From Thermoanaerobacterales bacterium (GTDB lineage: Bacteria > Bacillota > Thermosediminibacteria > Thermosediminibacterales > Tepidanaerobacteraceae): a stretch of 5,846 nt of DNA. Location: contig DUTQ01000275.1 of assembly GCA_012841995.1 (NCBI GenBank), positions 1 to 5,846 on the forward strand, given 5' to 3'. Position numbers and translations under genes: made by a program. Below, piece after piece: positions 1-5,473 of the stretch; within the stretch, counting starts at the first letter, position 1; every line of letters begins with the position of its first letter. Below the pieces are notes generated by a model. The model saw nothing but the letters and a program-made list of their open reading frames with translations, searched no databases and was not told the DNA's origin.

Positions 1-1388
1 GGAAACTCAAATTCCTTTATATAATCGATCTTCCTGTAAAAGTTAACAAGGCTTCATGTAAAATATTTTATAATGAGATTCACAGTTTGATTAGTGCCTA
101 TGAAAAATATTCAGGTCAAAGGTTTGACATAGGCAAATTTACAAAACTGCTGGAAAAACATAAGGAAAAATCTTTGCCTGATGAGGAGTTTATAGCAGTA
201 TTAGGGGCAAGATTACGAACAGATGCTGTTGATGATATACAAAAAAGGTCTAATATCAAAGTTACAAATCTTACATGCACTGCTACTGATAAATACATAA
301 AGCTTACAAATATAGACAAGGATCCAATTTTGCATTATGCCAATGCTCTTTTTAATTCTTTCCCATGCATGCGAATGGCAAAAGAAAGACTTGACACTTT
401 AAAAGATACAAAAATAAAGGGAATTATATACAACACAGTAAAATTCTGTGACTTTTACTCCTATGAATATGCAACTTTAAAAAACTTTGATGTGCCTACA
501 TTGAAAATCGAAACTGATTATACTGATACAGACAGCGGTCAGATCAAAACTAGGGTCGATGCATTTTTAGAATCCTTCGGTTCAAGAAAAATAACTGGTT
601 TAAACAGAAAAGGAAAGTATTTCGCTGGTGTGGATAGTGGTTCAACATCAACTAATATAGTTATACTTGATAACAATAAAAATATAGTTTCTTACTCCAT
701 TGTTCCTACAGGAGCTATGGCCATGGATAGTGCAAAAAAAGCCTATGAAATAGCTTTAAAAAGAGCAGGTCTGGAAAAAGAAGACATAGCCAATGTGGTT
801 TCTACAGGATATGGGAGAATAGGGATTCCATTTGCCAACAAGCAAGTAACTGAGATAACTTGCCATGGTAAAGGTGCATTTTTCTTTGATAAAGATATAA
901 GGACTATCATTGATATAGGTGGTCAAGACAGTAAGGTAATAAGGTTAGATGATGATGGCAATGTAGTAGATTTCGTAATGAATGATAAATGCTCTGCGGG
1001 AACAGGTAAATTCTTAGAGGTTATGGCAAGGACCCTAGAGGTATCCATAGATGATATGGCAAAAGTTATTGCCGATAGTGGAGAAAATATAAAGATTACC
1101 AGCATGTGCACCGTTTTTGCCGAATCAGAAGTTATATCTCTTATTGCTCAAAACAAAGACAAGAAAGATATAATCCATGCCTTAAATAAATCAGTAGCTT
1201 CCAAAGGCGTTGTATTGCTCGATAGATTAGGCAGGAAAGGCAAATATATGATGACTGGCGGTGTAGCTAAAAACAAGGGAGTTGTAAGGGAAATCGAAAA
1301 CAGAATTAAAGATAAAATAAAAATACCCCCAGAACCCCAAATAATTGGGGCACTGGGTGCTGCAATTTTAGCTCTATCTACACACTAA
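1..1388 (+). CDS. 2-hydroxyacyl-CoA dehydratase (HgdB-like) fused to its ATP-dependent activator (BadF/HgdC-like), 5'-partial
   Basis: The reading frame is open from base 3 to the TAA at 1386-1388 (461 visible residues). It has no convincing internal start: the TTG at 87 falls mid-domain, and upstream residues such as FLYIIDLP fit the HgdB family, so the gene begins outside the window. Numbering from base 3, residues 1-about 195 are the C-terminal half of a 2-hydroxyacyl-CoA dehydratase subunit, with cysteines in SFPCMRM (C122) and KFCDFYSYEY (C149) that look like iron-sulfur ligands, and the family ending IETDYTD...GQIKTRVDAFLESFG. Residues about 206-460 are a complete ASKHA ATPase: phosphate loop DSGSTSTN (211-218), GYGR, DIGGQDSK (304-311), CSAGTGKF (C330), TSMCTVFAESE (C369) and GGVAKN (419-424). 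C330 and C369 are 39 residues apart, as are the two cluster cysteines of HgdC. Known activators use ATP to inject one electron into the dehydratase, which removes water from 2-hydroxyacyl-CoA. The substrate cannot be read here. A double-cubane cluster protein/reductase fusion is a possible alternative. Confidence 0.88.
   Translation, partial: KLKFLYIIDLPVKVNKASCKIFYNEIHSLISAYEKYSGQRFDIGKFTKLLEKHKEKSLPDEEFIAVLGARLRTDAVDDIQKRSNIKVTNLTCTATDKYIKLTNIDKDPILHYANALFNSFPCMRMAKERLDTLKDTKIKGIIYNTVKFCDFYSYEYATLKNFDVPTLKIETDYTDTDSGQIKTRVDAFLESFGSRKITGLNRKGKYFAGVDSGSTSTNIVILDNNKNIVSYSIVPTGAMAMDSAKKAYEIALKRAGLEKEDIANVVSTGYGRIGIPFANKQVTEITCHGKGAFFFDKDIRTIIDIGGQDSKVIRLDDDGNVVDFVMNDKCSAGTGKFLEVMARTLEVSIDDMAKVIADSGENIKITSMCTVFAESEVISLIAQNKDKKDIIHALNKSVASKGVVLLDRLGRKGKYMMTGGVAKNKGVVREIENRIKDKIKIPPEPQIIGALGAAILALSTH
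1314..1357 (-). terminator. Candidate intrinsic terminator of the clp operon, inside the convergent coding region
   Basis: Read on the minus strand, CCCAG (1357-1353) pairs with CTGGG (1332-1328). Inside it CCCCAA (1350-1345) pairs with TTGGGG (1340-1335) around a 4-base loop, with a 2x2 internal loop between the stems. The hairpin is followed on the minus strand by GGTATTTTTATTTTATC (1327-1311), a U-rich tract. It lies about 95-120 bases past the clp stop codon. On the plus strand no T tract follows, so it would act only on transcripts coming from the clp side. It overlaps codons for PPEPQIIGALG of the dehydratase fusion, so the pairing could partly be a by-product of coding. Confidence 0.5.
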
Positions 1389-1420
1389 CTCTTTTTAAAC
1401 CTGCTTGCCATATTTATGCG

Positions 1421-1451
1421 TTTTCGACAAAAATCGGGCGGTGCCAGGCAC
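1421..1451. repeat. Short palindromic element in the convergent spacer
   Basis: The 62-base gap between the two convergent genes contains GTGCCAGGCAC (1441-1451), a perfect odd palindrome. Just left of it is TTTTCGACAAAAATCGG (1421-1437). The palindrome's last base is the final base of the clp TAG stop codon (1453-1451 on the minus strand), and the T7 run that follows on the plus strand encodes the lysines at the Clp C-terminus. A GTGCCAGGCAC core is a common dispersed palindrome in Firmicutes as far as I recall. Only one copy is present here, so repeat status is inferred. The stem (4-5 bp with almost no loop) is too small to be a confident terminator for the plus-strand gene, although it is followed by TATTTTTTT. 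Confidence 0.3.
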
Positions 1452-4033
1452 TATTTTTTTGTAAATACAAGCTTATTATTTTCTTCATCTAAATCCACTA
1501 ATATTGTGTCACCTGATTTGAACTCGCCCTTCAGCATCATATTGGAAATAATATTTCCTACATGCTTCTGTATGAAACGCCTTAGCGGTCTGGCACCATA
1601 ATCCGGATCATAACTTTCTTTAGCCAAGTAATTTTTGGCCTTTTCAGTTACTTCAAGCTTTATATCTTGCTCTTTAAGCCGTTGCTGGAGCTTTTCCAGC
1701 ATTAGGTCAACAATATCCTGCATCTGCTCTAGTGTTAAGCTGTGGAAGATTATAATCTCGTCAATGCGATTTATGAGTTCTGGTCTAAAGTATCTCTTCA
1801 CTTCTTCCAATACAAGTTGACGCAACTTTTCTTCGTCATGATCTTCCTGGAAATAATGTGCACCTATATTTGAAGTCATAATGATAACTGTATTTCTAAA
1901 ATCTACTGTTCGTCCCCTACTATCAGTCAACTGACCGTCTTCCAATATCTGGAGTAGAATGTTGAAAACGTCTGGATGTGCCTTTTCAATCTCGTCAAAC
2001 AAAACCACTGAGTATGGCCTGCGGCGCACTGTTTCAGTCAGCTGCCCGCCTTCTTCATGGCCTATATAGCCTGGTGGCGCACCAATCAGGCGTGACACCG
2101 CATGTTTCTCCATATACTCTGACATATCAATGGTAATTAAAGCATCCTCATCATCAAATAAAAATTCAGCAAGTGTCTTCGCCAATTCCGTCTTACCAAC
2201 ACCTGTGGGGCCTAGGAAAACAAATGAACCAATGGGCCGTTTGGGATCTTTCAGCCCTGTCCTCGACCGGCGAATCGCTTCTGCTATTGCCTTAACCGCT
2301 TTATCTTGACCGATAATCTTTTTATGAATTTCTTCTTCAATATCAAGTAATTTTTGAGCTTCCTCGGCCATGAGGCGTTGTACAGGTATGCCGGTCCATT
2401 CAGCCAAAACAGCTGCTACATCATCTGCATAAACAGTAGGAACTTTTTGTCCCTCTCTTTCTTTACGCCAACGCTCCAACTCTTTCTCGTGTTTCGCTCT
2501 CAATTCTTTTTCTTTATCCCGATATTCTGCCGCCTTTTCATACTCCTCTTTTTTAGCTGCTGATTCTCTGAGTTTGACAAGGCGTTCAAGCTCCTCTTCC
2601 AGCTTTTTGCATTCTCCTGAAGCAGTTAGGCAATTCAATCTCACCGCCGCAGCAGCTTCATCGATCAGATCGATAGCTTTGTCAGGGAGAAAACGATCCT
2701 GAATATATCTTTTAGAAAGTTTTGCTGCTGCCTCTATGGCTTCATCGCTAATGACAACCCTGTGATGGGCCTCATACTTATCTTTAAGACCAAATAATAT
2801 GTCTATAGTCTGTTCCACACTGGGTTCATCAACATATACCGGTTGAAATCTCCTTTCCAAAGCAGCATCTTTCTCTATATATTTTCTGTATTCATCTAAA
2901 GTGGTAGCACCAATACAATTGAGCTCTCCTCTGGCCAGCATAGGTTTAATCATATTAGCTGCATCCATAGCCCCTTCAGAAGCACCTGCACCTAAAATAG
3001 TATGGAGTTCATCTATAAATAAAATCACTTCATCTGAGGCACTTTCACATTCATTGAGTATAGCCTTTAATCTTTCCTCAAATTCACCTCTATACTTGGT
3101 GCCGGCCAGCAATGCTCCTAAATCTAAGGCGATTATTCGCTTGGATGTTAAGGGCTCCGGTACATCCCCTGATACTATGCGCTGGGCCAAGCCATCTACA
3201 ATAGCTGTCTTACCTACTCCCGGCTCTCCTATCAGCACAGGATTGTTTTTGGTTCTGCGTGATAAAATTCGCATAACCCTGTTAATTTCATCATCGCGTC
3301 CAATTACAGGATCGAGTTTGCCTTTTTCTGCCTCACTAGTGATGTCTCTACCGTATTTCAACAAGGTATTATATGATTTTGATGATCTTGTTTTTTTGTA
3401 TATGCTTTTATCACTATTTTCTAGCTGTTTAATTATATCTTCAGCATTTACCCCGCTTTCTTTTAAAAGTCTTGCTCCTAAACTTTCACCTTCAATAAGA
3501 ATGCCTAATAAAAGATGAATTGGTTCAACCAGTTGGCTATTCATGTTTCTAGCAACTTCTAGCGCCGATTCTAATGCTCTTTTGGCATGTGGTGTCATGG
3601 TAACTTTGCTGCTGGGGGTTTCACTGCTCCCATTAATCTTAAGAAGTTCTTGCTTAACTTTTTCACCTTGAATATATGGATCAAGAAAATCGGAAAGTCC
3701 AGCTTCAGGTGATAATAGCGCAAGCAGTAAATGTTCACTTCCCAGATAAGTATGACCTAGTTGTTTTGCTTCATCATAAGCATCTTCTAAAACTTTCCTG
3801 GTGCTATCTGCAAGCCAATCTAATAGATCTCTATCCTTACTAAAAACAGAAAAGCTGGGCAAAAGTTGTCTTATCCAGTCTAAATCACTTTGCCACCCAC
3901 CAAAAGGGAAGTTTTCCTCTTGGGTAATTTGGCTCGCACACCTTTGGCAAAGATGAGTAGATTGACTTATACCATTTATTATGCGAGTTCTATGGACTGT
4001 AGCAGGGTATTGTTTACATATTTCGCAAAGCAT
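1451..4033 (-). CDS. Hsp100/Clp AAA+ ATPase with McsA-like zinc finger and no visible ClpP-docking loop (ClpC/ClpE-related, ClpK/ClpG-like architecture)
   Basis: An 860-residue protein starting at the ATG at 4033-4031, 7 bases after AAAGGAGG. Domains: zinc finger C3xxC6...C29xxC32 (residues 1-36, closely McsA-like); Clp_N double repeat (about 72-206); AAA1 (about 225-465) with Walker A GEPGVGKT (269-276), pore loop KYRGEFEE (313-320), Walker B ILFIDE (337-342) and arginine fingers R394/R395; short middle domain with a UVR motif (about 484-525); AAA2 with Walker A GPTGVGKT (608-615), pore loop GYIG (655-658), Walker B VVLFDE (676-681), arginine finger R756 and sensor-2 GARPLRR (813-819); then the D2 small domain. 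All ATPase residues are present. Between TSN (720-722) and FRPELINR (749-756), where ClpC and ClpE carry a VGF/IGF loop for ClpP, the segment is short and ClpB-like. The inferred role is ATP-driven unfolding or disaggregation in the cytoplasm, probably without ClpP. It is the last gene of a heat-shock operon behind two hsp20 genes. Automatic annotation would probably call it ClpC or a Clp protease ATP-binding subunit. Confidence 0.93.
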   Translation of the reverse strand: MLCEICKQYPATVHRTRIINGISQSTHLCQRCASQITQEENFPFGGWQSDLDWIRQLLPSFSVFSKDRDLLDWLADSTRKVLEDAYDEAKQLGHTYLGSEHLLLALLSPEAGLSDFLDPYIQGEKVKQELLKINGSSETPSSKVTMTPHAKRALESALEVARNMNSQLVEPIHLLLGILIEGESLGARLLKESGVNAEDIIKQLENSDKSIYKKTRSSKSYNTLLKYGRDITSEAEKGKLDPVIGRDDEINRVMRILSRRTKNNPVLIGEPGVGKTAIVDGLAQRIVSGDVPEPLTSKRIIALDLGALLAGTKYRGEFEERLKAILNECESASDEVILFIDELHTILGAGASEGAMDAANMIKPMLARGELNCIGATTLDEYRKYIEKDAALERRFQPVYVDEPSVEQTIDILFGLKDKYEAHHRVVISDEAIEAAAKLSKRYIQDRFLPDKAIDLIDEAAAAVRLNCLTASGECKKLEEELERLVKLRESAAKKEEYEKAAEYRDKEKELRAKHEKELERWRKEREGQKVPTVYADDVAAVLAEWTGIPVQRLMAEEAQKLLDIEEEIHKKIIGQDKAVKAIAEAIRRSRTGLKDPKRPIGSFVFLGPTGVGKTELAKTLAEFLFDDEDALITIDMSEYMEKHAVSRLIGAPPGYIGHEEGGQLTETVRRRPYSVVLFDEIEKAHPDVFNILLQILEDGQLTDSRGRTVDFRNTVIIMTSNIGAHYFQEDHDEEKLRQLVLEEVKRYFRPELINRIDEIIIFHSLTLEQMQDIVDLMLEKLQQRLKEQDIKLEVTEKAKNYLAKESYDPDYGARPLRRFIQKHVGNIISNMMLKGEFKSGDTILVDLDEENNKLVFTKK

Positions 4034-4040
4034 ATTAACT

Positions 4041-4048
4041 CCTCCTTT
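4041..4048 (-). promoter_or_regulatory. Ribosome binding site of the clp gene
   Basis: The minus strand reads AAAGGAGG, 7 bases before the ATG at 4033. This is a near-ideal Shine-Dalgarno sequence and fixes the start so that the zinc finger (MLCEIC) is the true N-terminus. Confidence 0.85.
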
Positions 4049-4067
4049 CTTTCCTTAAACATTAAAC

Positions 4068-4109
4068 ATTCAAGCTCTGGAAATAGATCAAGTATCCCAG
4101 AGCTTGAAT
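4068..4109 (-). other. Intercistronic stem-loop between hsp20 B and clp
   Basis: A perfect 13-bp inverted repeat: ATTCAAGCTCTGG (4068-4080) and CCAGAGCTTGAAT (4097-4109) flank a 16-base loop. It fills most of the 84-base gap between the second hsp20 stop and the clp start. On the minus strand the stem is followed by GTTTAATGTTTAAGG, which is not a proper U tract, so a full terminator is unlikely. A processing or stabilising hairpin, or a partial attenuator that sets the hsp20:clp ratio, fits better. The structure is seen in the sequence; its role is inferred. Confidence 0.6.
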
Positions 4110-4117
4110 CTTACCAA

Positions 4118-4588
4118 TTATTCTACCTGGATCTTTACTGCTTTCTTTTGGGTAGGTTCAGCTTTAGGAATTACTATTTCTAAAATTCCATTCTTCAAAG
4201 TAGCTTTAGCCTTACCTGGTATCGCTTTTGCGTTTAGAGGTATTAAGCGCTCAAAAGCTATTTTTTGCGGACGTTCTCTTACTACATATTTTCCTTCCTC
4301 TTTTACCTCTTTTTCCTCAAGTTTTCCACTGATTACTAAATTGTCTTCTGCTACCTCAATATTTATATCCCCTTGTTCAAATCCCGGTACATTAGCTTTA
4401 ACCAAAATATCCTTATCTCTATCCACTACATCAACACATATACCTCCACGCTCACATCTCTCAACAGAAGGCCAGACATTTTCACTCCACCGAAATAATT
4501 CATCAAACAACTGATCCATATTGCGCTGCAATGAGGTTAAAGTTCTTTCACCACCAAATATAGGATCTCTTCTAGTAATGTTTGCCAT
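4118..4588 (-). CDS. Small heat-shock protein, Hsp20/alpha-crystallin family (copy B)
   Basis: A 156-residue cytoplasmic holdase that binds unfolding proteins without ATP and keeps them refoldable by Hsp100/Hsp70. The start is placed at the ATG at 4588-4586 (MANITRRDP) because GGAGG at 4601-4597 lies 8 bases before it. The in-frame GTG at 4597 overlaps that GGAGG, and the ATG at 4594 is only 2 bases from it. Residues 1-46 are the variable N-terminal arm, with a helix rich in aromatics (MDQLFDELFRWSENVW). The alpha-crystallin domain runs about 49-142, from VDVVDRDKDILVKANVPGF to the family signature AxxxNGILEI (A129-I138). The C-terminus has an I/V-x-I/V oligomerisation motif (IQV, 153-155). 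Two cysteines (C45, C51) sit just before and at the start of the domain. It is the middle gene of the operon, 20 bases after hsp20 A and 84 bases before clp. The two small Hsps differ clearly in sequence outside the core motifs, so they are not a recent duplication. Confidence 0.93.
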   Translation of the reverse strand: MANITRRDPIFGGERTLTSLQRNMDQLFDELFRWSENVWPSVERCERGGICVDVVDRDKDILVKANVPGFEQGDINIEVAEDNLVISGKLEEKEVKEEGKYVVRERPQKIAFERLIPLNAKAIPGKAKATLKNGILEIVIPKAEPTQKKAVKIQVE

Positions 4589-4596
4589 AAACATCA

Positions 4597-4601
4597 CCTC
4601 C
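4597..4601 (-). promoter_or_regulatory. Ribosome binding site of hsp20 B
   Basis: GGAGG on the minus strand (within GCGGAGGTG) lies 8 bases before the ATG at 4588. It decides the start against two upstream in-frame candidates (GTG 4597, ATG 4594) that overlap or crowd it. Confidence 0.75.
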
Positions 4602-4608
4602 GCAAAAA

Positions 4609-5100
4609 TTAATTATTTATATTTTTATTACCTTCTTCGTTTTTTTTCTTACCTTTTTCACCTTCCACATTGATTTTTATACTATGAGATACATGTTGCT
4701 CTGATAATGGTATACTGATTTCTAAAATTCCATCCTTGTATACAGCTTTTACCTTTTCAGGATTTATTGAAACTGGCAATTTAAATGTACGAGCAAAGGT
4801 TCCATAACTGCGTTCACGCATCAGTGCTTTAGCATTATCAGGAACTTTAGGGGGTTTGAACTCACCTTTAATCGTCAAAGTATCCTCAGTTGTAGTAACT
4901 TCTATATCGCTACTGTTGAGACCGGGAACATCAACAAACATAAGTAGTTTATTATCTGTTTTATATACATCTACTGCCGGTCTGACATCTGATTCCCTAT
5001 CCTGTGGTAAGCTTACAAAAGATTTGTCAAAGAAATCATCCATTTCTCTACGAATGCGATCCAACTCTCTAAAAGGATTAAATGGTAGTAGACTTGCCAT
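4609..5100 (-). CDS. Small heat-shock protein, Hsp20/alpha-crystallin family (copy A)
   Basis: A 163-residue ATP-independent holdase and the first gene of the CIRCE-controlled operon. The start is the ATG at 5100-5098 (MASLLPFNPFRELDRI), 9 bases after GGAGG. An in-frame TTG at 5103 is less likely. The N-terminal arm (1-40) has the common PFRELDRIRREMDDFF helix. The alpha-crystallin domain runs about 41-132 (VRPAVDVYKTDNKLLMFVDVPG ends its first strands), with the signature AVYKDGILEI (119-128). The C-terminal I-x-I/V motif is present as IKINV (141-145). After it comes an unusual hydrophilic tail (146-163) of lysine, glutamate and asparagine, probably disordered and solubilising. The gene ends 20 bases before the start of the second hsp20, so the two are almost certainly co-transcribed. 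It probably forms oligomers and supplies substrates to the Clp ATPase encoded downstream; that partnership is inferred from gene order. Confidence 0.94.
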   Translation of the reverse strand: MASLLPFNPFRELDRIRREMDDFFDKSFVSLPQDRESDVRPAVDVYKTDNKLLMFVDVPGLNSSDIEVTTTEDTLTIKGEFKPPKVPDNAKALMRERSYGTFARTFKLPVSINPEKVKAVYKDGILEISIPLSEQHVSHSIKINVEGEKGKKKNEEGNKNINN

Positions 5101-5109
5101 CAAGCGCCA

Positions 5110-5114
5110 CCTCC
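5110..5114 (-). promoter_or_regulatory. Ribosome binding site of hsp20 A
   Basis: GGAGG (within GGGAGGTGG on the minus strand) lies 9 bases before the ATG at 5100 and about 16 bases after the CIRCE core, so a bound HrcA or a leader hairpin would sit next to the ribosome landing site. Confidence 0.8.
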
Positions 5115-5124
5115 CATTTATTTT

Positions 5125-5163
5125 ATGTTATTAGCACTCTCGCTTGATGAGTGCTAATAACAT
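5125..5163 (-). promoter_or_regulatory. CIRCE operator (HrcA binding site)
   Basis: The core is a perfect match to the CIRCE consensus: TTAGCACTC (5131-5139), a 9-base spacer, and GAGTGCTAA (5149-5157). Here the perfect inverted repeat extends to 15 bp per arm (5125-5139 and 5149-5163). It lies in the leader, 30 bases upstream of the first hsp20 start codon. HrcA, with its dependence on GroE, represses genes carrying this element and releases them on heat shock, so the hsp20-hsp20-clp operon should be HrcA-controlled. No CtsR-type direct heptad repeat was seen nearby. Confidence 0.96.
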
Positions 5164-5194
5164 GTTATAAAAATACTTCGCTCACACATTACGT

Positions 5195-5223
5195 ATGTTA
5201 GCATAATAAAGTGAATATTGCAA
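5195..5223 (-). promoter_or_regulatory. Possible sigma-A promoter of the heat-shock operon
   Basis: On the minus strand TTGCAA (5223-5218) and TAACAT (5200-5195) are separated by 17 bases, each matching 4 of 6 consensus positions. That would place CIRCE just downstream of the transcription start. An alternative -10, TATAAC (5169-5164), matches 5 of 6 and abuts CIRCE but has no recognisable -35. Which one is used cannot be decided from sequence. Confidence 0.3.
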
Positions 5224-5352
5224 ATTCGAATATCGCCGTTTACAGCGTATAATAAGCTGTTTTTCTGGAATATATTGCTATATCTCGTTTTTTTGTCGAT
5301 TTTCTTCAAATAATACGCTTGTACATAGTGAAAAATTTCAAATTATCTTACT

Positions 5353-5453
5353 TTAATAAATGGATTCCGCAATTGATTCTATAAGTTTTTTGCATTTACA
5401 TCTTGTGTATCAAGACAGACAGGAAAGGCATCTATGTCACCAAACGGCCTTTT
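5353..5453 (-). pseudogene. Remnant of an NAD-type malic enzyme gene
   Basis: The minus-strand frame from 5453 encodes a peptide containing FGDIDAFPVCLDTQD. This matches the conserved stretch of bacterial malic enzymes that usually reads like F-x-G-V-D-A-F-P-I-C-L-D-T-x-D. The frame ends at TAG (5381-5379). Moving to the next frame at the run of six A residues continues with LIESIAESIY to a TAA (5355-5353), which resembles the following malic-enzyme helix (a ...I..IAP.F-type segment). The fragment has no start codon or ribosome binding site, only about 33 codons of an enzyme of roughly 390-480 residues, and a frameshift, so it is a decayed relic. It lies 20 bases after the fumarase stop on the same strand, the place where a malic enzyme gene would make metabolic sense (malate to pyruvate and CO2). 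Identification rests on remembered family consensus. Confidence 0.65.
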
Positions 5454-5473
5454 GATGTGTATTAGTATACCTA

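Larger units (their letters stand above)
5164..5473. other. Intergenic region between fumarase and the heat-shock operon
   Basis: About 310 bases with no intact gene. From right to left it holds the malic-enzyme remnant (5453-5353), a very A+T-rich stretch without a recognisable terminator for fumarase, a small inverted repeat ACAGC-N9-GCTGT (5242-5260), an imperfect palindrome (5180-5202) and the weak promoter candidates for the heat-shock operon. No tRNA, riboswitch or small ORF with a convincing start and ribosome binding site was seen. Confidence 0.6.

Noticed and set aside
87..89. TTG at 87 as the start of the dehydratase fusion
   Set aside because: The frame stays open to the window edge, the upstream codons fit the HgdB family, and no Shine-Dalgarno sequence precedes the TTG.
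2901..3518. 205-codon plus-strand open frame antisense to the clp gene
   Set aside because: It lies wholly opposite the strongly conserved AAA1 and Clp_N coding region, has no ribosome binding site worth noting and shows no recognisable domain; it is a shadow of the real gene.
4104..4514. 136-codon plus-strand open frame opposite hsp20 B
   Set aside because: It is antisense to a clear alpha-crystallin gene, and its serine/phenylalanine-rich composition is what complementing lysine/glutamate-rich codons gives.
4592..4597. GTG (4597) or ATG (4594) as the start of hsp20 B
   Set aside because: The GGAGG ends at 4597, overlapping or sitting 2 bases from these codons; the ATG at 4588 has an 8-base spacing and gives the usual N-terminus.
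5242..5266. Plus-strand terminator or promoter: ACAGC/GCTGT stem followed by T's, with a TATAAT (5248-5253) in the loop
   Set aside because: There is no plus-strand gene on either side to terminate or transcribe, no usable -35, and the stem is only 5 bp.
5400..5416. Small hairpin TCTTG-N5-CAAGA as a fumarase terminator
   Set aside because: The 5-bp stem is weak, has no U tract on the minus strand, and lies inside the malic-enzyme remnant's coding sequence.
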